NCBI GenBank assembly: GCA_902576335.1
Contig: CACGVC010000007.1
Coordinates: 1-42,373, forward strand
Length of the DNA: 42,373 bases
Source: an uncultured Pelagibacteraceae bacterium
Lineage (GTDB): Bacteria > Pseudomonadota > Alphaproteobacteria > Pelagibacterales > Pelagibacteraceae
Reading direction: 5' to 3'
Under the pieces are notes generated by a model, which saw only the letters and a program-made list of their open reading frames with translations, made no database searches and had not been told where the DNA came from. Position numbers and translations under genes: made by a program. Below are positions 28,091 through 38,763 of the stretch, in pieces; the stretch's first letter is position 1; each line of letters opens with the position of its first letter.

Positions 28091-28501
28091 TTATTTATTG
28101 TTACCCTTTATAAAAAAGAATAATCCACTTACTAGTAGAAATATTTGCACACTAGAAAATAATTTTGTTGTTATAAACCAATCAGAATGTGCCACTACAA
28201 GAATACTAGACATTAATAAAACTATATTAAGTCCAGCTAATCTTGTTAATATATTCCCTAAAGGATTTTTTATAAAAGCCGCTATTATAATAATAATTCC
28301 TGATAATAATTCTGATAAGGCTACAGTAGATGCTAAGATTGGGTGTAAATCATAGTATTCTACAAGACCTTCTGGAGGGAGAGGAAATTTTCCAGATCCA
28401 TAGATTATGAATGCTATACCAAGAATAAATCTAAGCGAAAGTGAGGCTAATGCTTCAAAATTTTGTAAATAATTATCAATTTTTTTATCAAAATTGTTCA
28501 T
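28091..28501 (-). CDS. DoxX-family membrane protein
   Basis: A 136-residue protein with four hydrophobic segments in the DoxX pattern: LSLRFILGIAFIIYGSGKF, then ASTVALSELLSGIIIII, NILTRLAGLNIVLLM and a last C-terminal span. Relatives take part in thiosulfate:quinone oxidoreductases or in membrane redox stress complexes, but many have no known function. Co-transcription with a pirin and a quinone reductase points to a redox role linked to the quinone pool; that link is inferred. Confidence 0.85.
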   Translation of the reverse strand: MNNFDKKIDNYLQNFEALASLSLRFILGIAFIIYGSGKFPLPPEGLVEYYDLHPILASTVALSELLSGIIIIIAAFIKNPLGNILTRLAGLNIVLLMSSILVVAHSDWFITTKLFSSVQIFLLVSGLFFFIKGNNK

Positions 28502-28558
28502 AAATATATTTTATTATTATTATAAATATTCTTAATTACAATCATGAAATTTGAATTA

Positions 28559-29221
28559 TTAGATTATATTTAATAGTTCTTTCAGATTTTTAATTATATG
28601 CTTTGGTTTAAAATCAAGCTTGTCGAAAATATTTTTATTTCTGTTTACCCAAATAGCATTGTAACCGTAATTTCCTCCACCAGAAACATCCCAGGTATTT
28701 GCACTTAAGAAAGCGACTTCATTTACTTTAATATTATATTTTTTAGTTGGCATTCCGTAAACTTTTGCATCTGGTTTGTAAATCCCAACCTCCTCAATAG
28801 AAAATAAATCATCAAATAAATTCTCTAGCTTATTACTTCTTACTAACCCATTTAGTAGATGTGGTGTTCCATTTGATAAGATAGCTAACTTATAATTCTT
28901 TTCTTTCAAAATTTTTAAAGTTTCTGGCACTTCTTCAAAAGTAGATAGAGATTTGTAAAGATCTAATAATTCATCTTTCATTAAATGATTTATCTTAAAA
29001 TTTTCCATCGACTTTTCTAAGCTATCCTCAGTGATTTCCCAAAAATCTTTATGTCTTCCCATCAAACTTCTAAGCCAAGTATATTCTAATTGAGTTGTTC
29101 TCCAGTAATTTGAAAATTTTTCCCATTTGTCTCCTATCTTATCTTTACATTTTTCAGCAGCAGAATTCACATCAAACAATGTCCCGTAAGCATCGAAAAT
29201 TATTGCTTTAATATTTTTCAT
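28559..29221 (-). CDS. Type II haloacid dehalogenase-like hydrolase
   Basis: A 220-residue HAD-superfamily enzyme. The N-terminal motif IIFDAYGTLFDVNSA (nucleophile Asp10) is the form typical of (S)-2-haloacid dehalogenases, with ILSNGTPHLL (motif II), YKPDAKVYGM (the lysine motif) and FLSANTWDVSGGGNYGY (the acidic/Asn-Trp-Asp end) in order. The family replaces a C2 halogen with hydroxyl; some members act on phosphoglycolate-type substrates instead, so the reaction is probable rather than certain. It is divergent from rsmE across 17 bases. Confidence 0.88.
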   Translation of the reverse strand: MKNIKAIIFDAYGTLFDVNSAAEKCKDKIGDKWEKFSNYWRTTQLEYTWLRSLMGRHKDFWEITEDSLEKSMENFKINHLMKDELLDLYKSLSTFEEVPETLKILKEKNYKLAILSNGTPHLLNGLVRSNKLENLFDDLFSIEEVGIYKPDAKVYGMPTKKYNIKVNEVAFLSANTWDVSGGGNYGYNAIWVNRNKNIFDKLDFKPKHIIKNLKELLNII

Positions 29222-29238
29222 AAATTAACCTACCATAT

Positions 29239-29940
29239 ATGGGCAATATTAGATTATTTTTTTCAAATTCCATAACGATTGGTATGACTGATATGTTGGA
29301 TAAATCTCAATCTCATTATTTAAACAAAGTTATGAGAGTAAAAGAAAATGAACACTTTTCTTTGTTCAATAATAAAGGTGAGTGGGAAGCAAAAATTTTG
29401 AAAATTTCTAAGGGATTTGTTGAATTTCAAATAATCAAGCAATTAAGACTAAAAGAAAATGTGAAAGATTTATGGTTAGCATTCTCTCCAATTAAATCTA
29501 ATTATCAAAATTTTATGATTCAAAAAGCAACAGAACTTGGAGTAACAAAATTTTTACCTATAATCTTTGAGAGAACAATTGTCAGAAGTATAAATATTAA
29601 AAGATTAAAAAAGATTGTAATTGAAGCAAGCGAACAATCAAATCGTATTAATATTCCATTAATTGAACAAACTCAAAACCTTGAAAGTTTTTTAAATTCG
29701 AATTTAGTAGATTTGATATTTACAGATTTAAATTCGACCAATAAAAAAATTGATAAATCTAAGTTAACGAGTAAACCAACTTGTATAATCATTGGTCCAG
29801 AGGGGGACTTTTCAGAGTCAGAAAGAGAAAAGATTCTAACTTTTAGGGGAGTTCAAGCAGTTAAAATTAATGATAATATTTTAAGGTCTGAAACAGCAGT
29901 GATATCGGCAATTTCAATCGTAAATTATGAAATTAATTGA
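29239..29940 (+). CDS. rsmE: 16S rRNA (uracil1498-N3)-methyltransferase RsmE
   Basis: A 233-residue SPOUT-fold methyltransferase. The N-terminal PUA-like part contains SHYLNKVMRVKENEHFSLF, the middle has QKATELGVTKFLPI and EASEQSNRINIPLIE, and the knotted SAM site has IIGPEGDFSESEREK with the closing LRSETAVISAIS. It methylates U1498 in the 30S decoding area. It precedes the cytochrome oxidase operon by 60 bases, so may or may not be transcribed with it. Confidence 0.96.
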   Translation: MGNIRLFFSNSITIGMTDMLDKSQSHYLNKVMRVKENEHFSLFNNKGEWEAKILKISKGFVEFQIIKQLRLKENVKDLWLAFSPIKSNYQNFMIQKATELGVTKFLPIIFERTIVRSINIKRLKKIVIEASEQSNRINIPLIEQTQNLESFLNSNLVDLIFTDLNSTNKKIDKSKLTSKPTCIIIGPEGDFSESEREKILTFRGVQAVKINDNILRSETAVISAISIVNYEIN

Positions 29941-30000
29941 TAAATTGTCGCGAAAACTAAAGTGTAATTTTTAAAAAAGAGCTTTATATAGCTATTAAAT

Positions 30001-32450
<2,450 letters not shown>

Positions 32451-32468
32451 TAAGAGTACAAAAAATTG

Positions 32469-33380
32469 ATGAACAATATTAGGCTAAAAAAAAGAAGTTT
32501 AAGCCAAGAGGATCTATTTAATTTTTCAGAGTTGTTTAAACTAATGAAGCCCAGAGTAATGTCATTAGTAATTTTTACTTGTGCCGTCGGTTTATTGACA
32601 GCACCAAATCTTGTTTCAACCAAAGAAGCTATAATTGGTATTTTGTTAGTTTCATTAGGTGCCGGTGCAGCAGGTGCATTAAACATGTGGTATGAGTCTG
32701 ATCTCGATGCTTTAATGACAAGGACCTGTTTAAGACCAATTCCAACAGGAAAAGTAAATAGGAATCAAGCTTTAATATTTGGTATTACTTTATCGATTGT
32801 TTCAGTAGTAGCTTTAGACTATTTTACAAATAGGATTTCAGCTGCAATATTACTTTTAACAATACTATTCTATGTATTTGTCTACACAATCTGGCTTAAG
32901 AGAAGAACACCTCAAAATATTGTTATTGGTGGGGCCGCAGGTGCGTTTCCACCAGTTATAGGTTGGACTATTGCCACGGGTTCGCTTTCGTTAGAACCCC
33001 TTACCTTTTTTCTTATAATTTTTTTTTGGACACCCTCACACTTTTGGGCATTGAGTTTGTACAAATCTGATGATTATAAAAAAGCTAAATTACCTATGCT
33101 CCCATTAACTAATGGAGTTGAGTCCACTAAATTAAATATATTCATTTATTCTTTATTAATGGTGCCTGTTGTAATTTTCCCATTTTTAATAGATTTTGTT
33201 GGTTTAGCATTCCTAATACCATCATTGATGCTTACTTTTTATTATAATTATTTATGTTATCAGCTATTTAATTTCAAAAAAGATAGGTTTAATCCCAAAA
33301 TAGCTAAAACTATATTTGGATATTCAATACTTTATTTATTTTTGATTTTCGTCTTATTTTTGATAGATAAAATTGTATGA
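32469..33380 (+). CDS. ctaB: Protoheme IX farnesyltransferase (heme O synthase)
   Basis: A 303-residue UbiA-superfamily membrane enzyme that adds a farnesyl group to heme b to make heme O for the oxidase. The first Asp-rich site is NMWYESDLDALMTRTCLRPI near residue 74, with the family's D-x-D-A-x-M-x-R-T pattern, and the second site lies around SLYKSDDYKKAKLPMLP near 195. About nine spans. ATG 32469 is preferred over the TTG one codon earlier. Its stop overlaps the coxF-like start by 4 bases (ATGA). Confidence 0.96.
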   Translation: MNNIRLKKRSLSQEDLFNFSELFKLMKPRVMSLVIFTCAVGLLTAPNLVSTKEAIIGILLVSLGAGAAGALNMWYESDLDALMTRTCLRPIPTGKVNRNQALIFGITLSIVSVVALDYFTNRISAAILLLTILFYVFVYTIWLKRRTPQNIVIGGAAGAFPPVIGWTIATGSLSLEPLTFFLIIFFWTPSHFWALSLYKSDDYKKAKLPMLPLTNGVESTKLNIFIYSLLMVPVVIFPFLIDFVGLAFLIPSLMLTFYYNYLCYQLFNFKKDRFNPKIAKTIFGYSILYLFLIFVLFLIDKIV

Positions 33381-33502
33381 TAACACCCGATAAAAAAACA
33401 AAAAGAAAAAACATTATTACAGCTTTAGCAATTATTGCATTTATGATTTTTCTTTTCTTTTTTACTTTATATAATACAGGAGTATTTGATAGGGCTATAT
33501 GA
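33377..33502 (+). CDS. CoxF-like small cytochrome oxidase operon protein
   Basis: A 41-codon frame runs from ATG 33377 to TGA 33500-33502, overlapping ctaB by 4 bases and ctaG by 4 bases, so translation could pass straight through ctaB, this gene and ctaG. The product starts MITPDKKTKRKN, has one membrane span (IITALAIIAFMIFLFFFTLY) and ends NTGVFDRAI. The layout (short basic N-tail, one span, Thr-Leu then a short tail ending near Arg) and position between ctaB and ctaG resemble the CoxF protein of rhizobia and other Alphaproteobacteria. The function of CoxF is unclear. Confidence 0.8.
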   Translation: MITPDKKTKRKNIITALAIIAFMIFLFFFTLYNTGVFDRAI

Positions 33503-34032
33503 TTGAGAAAAAAAAATTAACACCACTAGTTCTTGCTGGAATATTTGTTTTAATGTTGGGTCTTTCATATGCCTCAGTGCCCTTGTATGAAATTTTTTGT
33601 AAAGTCACAGGTTTTGGGGGAACTACTCAGGTTGCAAATAAAGCTCCAAAGATTGTTTTGGATAAAGTTGTTAGTGTGAGATTTGATACTAATGTTAATA
33701 ATTTACCGTGGGATTTTAAGGCTAAGTCTAATGTGATGGATGTAAAAGTTGGTCAAGTTAATAAAATTGAGTTTGAAGTATTAAATTATAGTAACGAGCC
33801 AACGGCTGGTGTAGCGAGTTTTAATGTTTCACCATCAAGTTTTGGAAAATACTATAGTAAATTAGGTTGTTTTTGTTTTGAAAAACAAGAGTTGAAAGCC
33901 GGAGAAAAAGCTACGTATGTGATGACTTTTTATTTAGATCCTGAGATGGTTAATGATGCAACTGTTAAAAATCTTGAGGATGTAACAATGTCGTATACTT
34001 TTTTCTCGACAGATTACTATAAACAATCATAA
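33499..34032 (+). CDS. ctaG: Cytochrome c oxidase assembly protein CtaG/Cox11
   Basis: A 177-residue copper chaperone that delivers copper to the CuB site of subunit I. A single N-terminal span (about residues 9-28) is followed by the conserved SVPLYEIFCKVTGFGGTTQ with C34, then a periplasmic immunoglobulin-like domain with the copper-binding pair in KLGCFCFEKQ (C124 and C126). It overlaps the coxF-like gene by 4 bases and precedes ctaE by 7. Confidence 0.97.
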   Translation: MIEKKKLTPLVLAGIFVLMLGLSYASVPLYEIFCKVTGFGGTTQVANKAPKIVLDKVVSVRFDTNVNNLPWDFKAKSNVMDVKVGQVNKIEFEVLNYSNEPTAGVASFNVSPSSFGKYYSKLGCFCFEKQELKAGEKATYVMTFYLDPEMVNDATVKNLEDVTMSYTFFSTDYYKQS

Positions 34033-34039
34033 TTAATAT

Positions 34040-34828
34040 ATGTCAGGTGAAAAAAAACACGATTATCATTTAGTTGACCCAAGTCCTTGGCCAATTTATG
34101 TCTCATTTTCCTGTTTAGTTTTAGCCCTAGGTACAGTTTACTATATGCACTCTGATGTCTCATGGGGAATGTATTTGGGTTTTGCTCTTTTAATTTACGG
34201 TGCATACATGTGGTTTAGAGATGTTGTTATAGAAGCAGAGCATCAAGGTCATCATACTCCTGTTGTACAAATACATCATCGTTACGGTATGACATTATTT
34301 ATTGCCTCTGAGGTTATGTTTTTTGTTGCTTGGTTTTGGGCATACTTCGACATCAGTCTTTTTCCTAATGAATTTGTTGGGAATGTATGGCCACCAAAAG
34401 ATATTAAAACTTTTGATCCGTGGGATATTCCATTGATAAATACTTTAGTGTTACTTTTGTCAGGGACGACTGTAACTTGGTCTCACCACGCACTTTTAGA
34501 GGACGATAGAAAAGGTTTTATTCAAGGATTAGTCGCAACTGTTATCCTTGGTGTATGTTTTACTGCTCTACAAGCTTATGAATATCATCACGCAACATTC
34601 AGCTTTTCAGATCATATATATGGATCGGTATTTTATATGGCCACAGGGTTTCATGGTTTTCATGTTATTGTAGGAACAATTTTCTTAGCAGTATGTCTTT
34701 GGAGAGGAAAGTTAGGTCACTTTAACAAAGATCATCACTTTGGTTTCGAAGCTGCTGCATGGTATTGGCATTTTGTTGATGTTGTATGGTTATTTTTGTT
34801 TGCAGCAATATACATCTGGGGAAGTTAG
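34040..34828 (+). CDS. ctaE: Cytochrome c oxidase subunit III
   Basis: A 262-residue membrane protein with seven spans. Typical elements include HHRYGMTLFIASEVMFFVAWFWAYF with the conserved Glu near residue 95, LLSGTTVTWSHHAL, and FYMATGFHGFHVIVGTIFL, ending WYWHFVDVVWLFLFAAIYIWG. It stabilises the proton-pumping core and aids proton uptake. surf1 follows after 10 bases if its TTG start is right. Confidence 0.98.
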   Translation: MSGEKKHDYHLVDPSPWPIYVSFSCLVLALGTVYYMHSDVSWGMYLGFALLIYGAYMWFRDVVIEAEHQGHHTPVVQIHHRYGMTLFIASEVMFFVAWFWAYFDISLFPNEFVGNVWPPKDIKTFDPWDIPLINTLVLLLSGTTVTWSHHALLEDDRKGFIQGLVATVILGVCFTALQAYEYHHATFSFSDHIYGSVFYMATGFHGFHVIVGTIFLAVCLWRGKLGHFNKDHHFGFEAAAWYWHFVDVVWLFLFAAIYIWGS

Positions 34829-34838
34829 ATCTGTATCA

Positions 34839-35492
34839 TTGAAACATAAGTTTTTATTTTCTGTTTTTATAATTTTTTTTATTCTAGTTTTTATTGCTTT
34901 AGGTGTTTGGCAAATAATCCGTTTAAATTGGAAAAATAATCTTATTTTGGAAATTGAAAATTCACTTAAAAAACCTCCAGTTGAACTATCTCAATCGAAT
35001 AAAGAAAATTTCTTAAAAATTAAAACATCCGGATTAATAAATTTTGAAAAACAAATTTATTTGTATAACCTGAATGAGACAGGTACCCCTGGTTTTGAGG
35101 TAATAAATCCAATTTTTATTGGAGAGGAAAATTATTTAATTAACCGGGGCTGGATACCATTTGAAAAAAAAGATACTCCAGAAATAAATATTTTTGATCA
35201 AAACAATATAATAGGGACTTTGAGAATTCAGGGCAGAAAAAATATTTTTAAACCAGATAATGATGTAAGTAAAAATTATTGGTTTAGTTTAGATAGAGAA
35301 GATGTATTTACATTTACAGGTAAGAATTTTTCTAAATATATAATTTATCTTGATGGAAATTATCAATTTCCTAGACCGAAAAAAATTACTGCTAATATTT
35401 CTAATAATCACAAAAAGTACGCAATGACATGGTTTTCATTAGCGATTTCAATTCTTTTGCTATATCTATATTTTAGGAAAAAGAATTATTAA
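34839..35492 (+). CDS. SURF1-family oxidase assembly protein
   Basis: A 217-residue protein with two membrane anchors at the ends (about residues 5-24 and 191-208) and a periplasmic domain between, the SURF1 topology. Motifs are LGVWQIIRLNWKN near the N-terminus, INRGWIPFEKK, and the C-terminal KKYAMTWFSLAISILLLYLYF. SURF1 helps insert heme a into subunit I. The frame continues upstream into ctaE with an ATG at 34740, but that part translates ctaE out of frame; the only start between is TTG 34839, which gives a normal N-terminus. Its stop overlaps the thrC ATG by one base. Confidence 0.9.
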   Translation: MKHKFLFSVFIIFFILVFIALGVWQIIRLNWKNNLILEIENSLKKPPVELSQSNKENFLKIKTSGLINFEKQIYLYNLNETGTPGFEVINPIFIGEENYLINRGWIPFEKKDTPEINIFDQNNIIGTLRIQGRKNIFKPDNDVSKNYWFSLDREDVFTFTGKNFSKYIIYLDGNYQFPRPKKITANISNNHKKYAMTWFSLAISILLLYLYFRKKNY

Positions 35493-36865
35493 TGAATTAT
35501 ATAAGCACAAGAAATAATCAAAAAAACTTTACTTTTAAAGACGTTTTCCTCAAAGGTTTGGCAGATGATGGGGGGCTATTTGTACCTAAATCAATTAAAT
35601 CATTTAATAAAGAGAAATTAGATAATCTAAAAAACCTTAGTTACAATGATTTAGCTACTGAAATAATTTATCCATTCATAGGAGATTTCATGTCTAAAGA
35701 TGACCTATTTTCTATGATTTCAAAATCATATTCAAACTTTAGATCTGACAATGTTGTTAAAATCTCAGATCTAGGAGATTTAAAAGTATTAGAATTATTT
35801 CATGGCCCCACACTTGCTTTTAAAGACATCGCAATGCAACTAATAGGTAATTTTTATCAATTCCATTTAGATCGTGATCAAAAAAAAATCAATATAATAG
35901 TAGCAACTTCAGGTGATACAGGTGCAGCTGCCATAGATGCTTTGAAGGGAAAAAATAATTTAAATGTTTTTGTGTTACACCCAAATAATAAAATTTCACC
36001 AGTACAAAGAAGACTAATGACAATACATGAAGAGAGTAATGTATTTAATATTGCGGTAGAGGGTAATTTTGATGATTGCCAAAATTTAGTAAAAGCAATG
36101 TTTAATGATGAAAAATTTTCTAAAGCAATTAATATGTCTGGTGTAAATTCAATTAATTGGGCAAGAATAATTGCTCAATCAGTGTATTATTTTTACGCTT
36201 TCTTTAATGTTGGAAGGGGTCAACCTTTATCCTTTTCTGTCCCAACAGGAAACTTTGGAGATATTTACGCTGGTTATTTAGCAAAAAAACTTGGTCTTCC
36301 AATTGATAAACTAATTGTAGCTACAAATAAAAATGACATACTGCATAGAGCTATATCTAGTGGTGATTATAATCAAAAGAAAGTTGAGGAAACAAATACA
36401 CCAAGTATGGATATACAAATAGCAAGTAATTTTGAAAGGCTTTTGTACGACGTAAAAGATTGTAACTCAGAAGTAACAAAAAATGCTATGGCTGAAATAA
36501 AAAATAATACTTATAAAATTGATAAAGACGATCTAGATAAAATTAAAAAAAATTTTATGTCTGAAATGCTTGATGAAAACGAGACTGTTGAAATGATAAA
36601 AACTATCAATGATCAATATCAGATGGTAGTTGATCCGCATACTGCAGTCGGTATTGGTGCTGTGAGAAAATTAGGATTGGAAAAAAATTGTGTTGTATTA
36701 TCAACTGCACACCCATGCAAATTTCCAAAAGCAATTAAAGATGCAATTTCAAAAACTGAAAATTTACCAGAAAGTCTTAAATATGTTAATGACAGAAAAG
36801 AAAAATTTGAGGTTCTTCCCAATGATCTAGAGAAAGTCAAAGACTATGTAATGAATTCAATATGA
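35492..36865 (+). CDS. thrC: Threonine synthase
   Basis: A 457-residue PLP enzyme making threonine from O-phosphohomoserine. The N-terminal MNYISTRNN..FKDVFLKGLADDGGLFVP, the PLP lysine in GPTLAFKDIAM (K111), VATSGDTGAAA, and the phosphate-binding PTGNFGDIYAGYLA mark the class of the E. coli/yeast enzyme. AHPCKFPKAI near the end is also typical. It follows surf1 with a one-base overlap (TAATG) and overlaps the peroxiredoxin by 4 bases, so it is read as part of the oxidase operon. Confidence 0.97.
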   Translation: MNYISTRNNQKNFTFKDVFLKGLADDGGLFVPKSIKSFNKEKLDNLKNLSYNDLATEIIYPFIGDFMSKDDLFSMISKSYSNFRSDNVVKISDLGDLKVLELFHGPTLAFKDIAMQLIGNFYQFHLDRDQKKINIIVATSGDTGAAAIDALKGKNNLNVFVLHPNNKISPVQRRLMTIHEESNVFNIAVEGNFDDCQNLVKAMFNDEKFSKAINMSGVNSINWARIIAQSVYYFYAFFNVGRGQPLSFSVPTGNFGDIYAGYLAKKLGLPIDKLIVATNKNDILHRAISSGDYNQKKVEETNTPSMDIQIASNFERLLYDVKDCNSEVTKNAMAEIKNNTYKIDKDDLDKIKKNFMSEMLDENETVEMIKTINDQYQMVVDPHTAVGIGAVRKLGLEKNCVVLSTAHPCKFPKAIKDAISKTENLPESLKYVNDRKEKFEVLPNDLEKVKDYVMNSI

Positions 36866-37350
36866 AATTAAAAATAAAAGATAAAATTCCAGATACAGAA
36901 ATTTTCCACCTTGTTGATGGAGAACCTCAAAAAAGTAAATTAAGTGAAATTATTGGTAATGGTAAAGTTGTTTTGTTTGGTTTACCTGGGGCATTTACAT
37001 CAACTTGCTCTAAACTTCATCTTCCCGGATTTGTAGCAAATGCAGATAAAATAAAAGCAAAAGGAATAGAAAATATATTTTGTTTATCAGTAAATGATCC
37101 TTATGTGATGAATGGCTGGGGAGAGATTAATAGTATTGGAGATAAAATTAAAATGTTATCTGACCCATATTTATTATTTACGAAAGCAATTGGTGCAGAA
37201 GTTGATCGTAATGCAAAAGGAATGGGAATTAGATCAAATCGTTATTTAATGGTGATTGAAAATTTCACAATTGTTAATATCCATGTTGAAAAAGAAACCA
37301 AAGAGTGTGGTTTAACCTCAGCAGAAAATTTATTAAATAATTTACTATAA
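36862..37350 (+). CDS. Peroxiredoxin, Prx5 type
   Basis: A 162-residue thiol peroxidase. The peroxidatic cysteine is C49 in LPGAFTSTCSKLHLPGF, the exact Prx5-family pattern, and VNDPYVMNGWG later in the protein is the matching second family element. It reduces hydrogen peroxide and alkyl hydroperoxides using a thiol donor. Being at the end of the oxidase operon (4-base overlap with thrC) fits a role in clearing peroxides near respiration. It is convergent with rnhA. Confidence 0.95.
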   Translation: MKLKIKDKIPDTEIFHLVDGEPQKSKLSEIIGNGKVVLFGLPGAFTSTCSKLHLPGFVANADKIKAKGIENIFCLSVNDPYVMNGWGEINSIGDKIKMLSDPYLLFTKAIGAEVDRNAKGMGIRSNRYLMVIENFTIVNIHVEKETKECGLTSAENLLNNLL

Positions 37351-37353
37351 GTT

Positions 37354-37372
37354 ATGCGCTTTCCAAGCGTGT
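37354..37372. terminator. Possible hairpin between convergent prx and rnhA
   Basis: An eight-pair stem (ATGCGCTT with AAGCGTGT, two G-U pairs when read on the plus strand) and a 3-base loop fill most of the 25-base gap between the two convergent stops. It is one of the few GC-containing intergenic hairpins in the window. No T-run follows it on either strand, so a terminator role is only possible. Confidence 0.3.
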
Positions 37373-37375
37373 GCT

Positions 37376-37798
37376 TTAATTGGTTGCTGCTGATCTTGCA
37401 AGTAAATCTACTTCATTATTTAACTCATCAGTAGAATGTGCTTTTACCCAATTCCAACTTATTTCAAACTCATTATTTAAAAGATCTAACTCCAACCAAA
37501 GTTCTTTATTTTTTACATCTTGTTTGTTTGCTGTTTTCCATCCATTTTTTTTCCAATTGTGAACCCATTCTGTTATACCAGATTTCACGTACTTGGAGTC
37601 TGTAAAAATTTGAACTTTGCTACCTTTTGGAATTTTTTTAAGAGCTTCTATAGGTGCTAATAATTCCATCTGATTATTCGTAGTATCTTTTTTATTTCCT
37701 TTTATTTCGATTTTTTTTCCATCATCTAATATTATTGCCGCCCAACCACCTTTACCTGGGTTTTCTATACAAGAACCGTCTGTGTATATCTTAATCAT
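37376..37798 (-). CDS. rnhA: Ribonuclease HI
   Basis: A 140-residue endonuclease that degrades RNA in RNA-DNA hybrids. The four catalytic acids are in place: D7 in IYTDGSCIENPGKGGW, E45 in NQMELLAPI, D67 in FTDSKYVKSGI and D131 at the C-terminal end, plus H121 in VKAHSTDE. Its start overlaps the thrB stop by one base. ispH-thrB-rnhA is a common alphaproteobacterial order. Confidence 0.97.
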   Translation of the reverse strand: MIKIYTDGSCIENPGKGGWAAIILDDGKKIEIKGNKKDTTNNQMELLAPIEALKKIPKGSKVQIFTDSKYVKSGITEWVHNWKKNGWKTANKQDVKNKELWLELDLLNNEFEISWNWVKAHSTDELNNEVDLLARSAATN

Positions 37799-38763
37799 TA
37801 ACTTAAGTAATCTTTATAAGTTTTTAAATTATTATGTATTACTAATTTTTGATAATATTCTCTAGGATCTTTGATCTTAATTAATGCTGTTTTAGGAGTA
37901 TTTGTATAATCATAAAGTCTGGTTAAAAAATATCTCATTGCTGCACCACGGCATAGAACATTTATTGATCTCTTTTCTTTTTTAGTAATTTTTTTTACAC
38001 TTTCGTAACCTTTTATTAAATTCTTGATCTTTCTTTTATTAATTCTAAATTTTGTTTTATCTTTATCAAAACATAAAGCATTTATGCAAATAGCAATCTC
38101 ATACATAAAATAATCATTAGCCGCAAAATAAAAATCAATTATTCCAGATAGTTTATTACCTTTAAAAAAAATATTATCTATAAATAGATCTCCATGAATA
38201 ATACCTTGAGGTAATTTTTTTGGCCATTTATCTTTTATATCTTTAAAATTATTTTTTAAAAACTTTTCTAAGTTACTAAATTTTTGAGACTTTAATTTAA
38301 TACTATTTAATAGAGGATAAAGATTTTTAATACCCATTGAGTTTTTTCTGTATAGTTTTAGCTTTTTTGTAGATAAGTGTATTTGCGCAATTGTTTTACC
38401 AATATCAAAACAATTCTTAAGATTAAGCTTTTTTTTGTCTTTTCCATTAAGAAAAGTTACAACACAAGATATCTTATTTTTAACCTTAATTAGATAATTT
38501 CCTCGATTATTTTTAAGAGGTTTGGGGCAACTAATATTTAGATTACTTAATTGATCCATCAATTTCATAAAAAAAGGTATCTCTTTTTTCACAACTCTTT
38601 TCTCAAAAATTGTAAGAATAAACTTTTTATTTTTGGATCTGAGTAAATAATTAGTGTTTTCAATACCTTGTTTTATTCCTTTAAAACTTTGAAAATTTTC
38701 AAAATTAAATTTTCTGTTTATAGATAATAAATCACTCCTATTAATCTTAGTATAGACAGCCAT
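37798..38763 (-). CDS. thrB: Homoserine kinase, aminoglycoside-phosphotransferase (APH) fold
   Basis: A 321-residue kinase that phosphorylates homoserine, the step before threonine synthase. It is of the APH-fold type found in Alphaproteobacteria rather than the GHMK type of E. coli. It shows GIENTNYLLRSKNKKFILTIFE in the N-lobe, the catalytic loop IIHGDLFIDNIFF (H190, D192, N197), and the metal-binding IIDFYFA with D210. It starts next to the ispH stop (adjacent bases) and overlaps rnhA by one base. Confidence 0.95.
   Translation of the reverse strand: MAVYTKINRSDLLSINRKFNFENFQSFKGIKQGIENTNYLLRSKNKKFILTIFEKRVVKKEIPFFMKLMDQLSNLNISCPKPLKNNRGNYLIKVKNKISCVVTFLNGKDKKKLNLKNCFDIGKTIAQIHLSTKKLKLYRKNSMGIKNLYPLLNSIKLKSQKFSNLEKFLKNNFKDIKDKWPKKLPQGIIHGDLFIDNIFFKGNKLSGIIDFYFAANDYFMYEIAICINALCFDKDKTKFRINKRKIKNLIKGYESVKKITKKEKRSINVLCRGAAMRYFLTRLYDYTNTPKTALIKIKDPREYYQKLVIHNNLKTYKDYLS

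Noticed and set aside
29941..30000. Promoter before ctaC
   Set aside because: The 60 bases contain TTGTCG and several TA-rich hexamers, but no pair has acceptable spacing and sequence; AT richness makes chance matches likely.
34740..34838. Upstream extension of the surf1 frame to ATG 34740
   Set aside because: This part lies within the 3' end of ctaE, which is well supported by its conserved C-terminus; TTG 34839 gives a normal SURF1 N-terminus.
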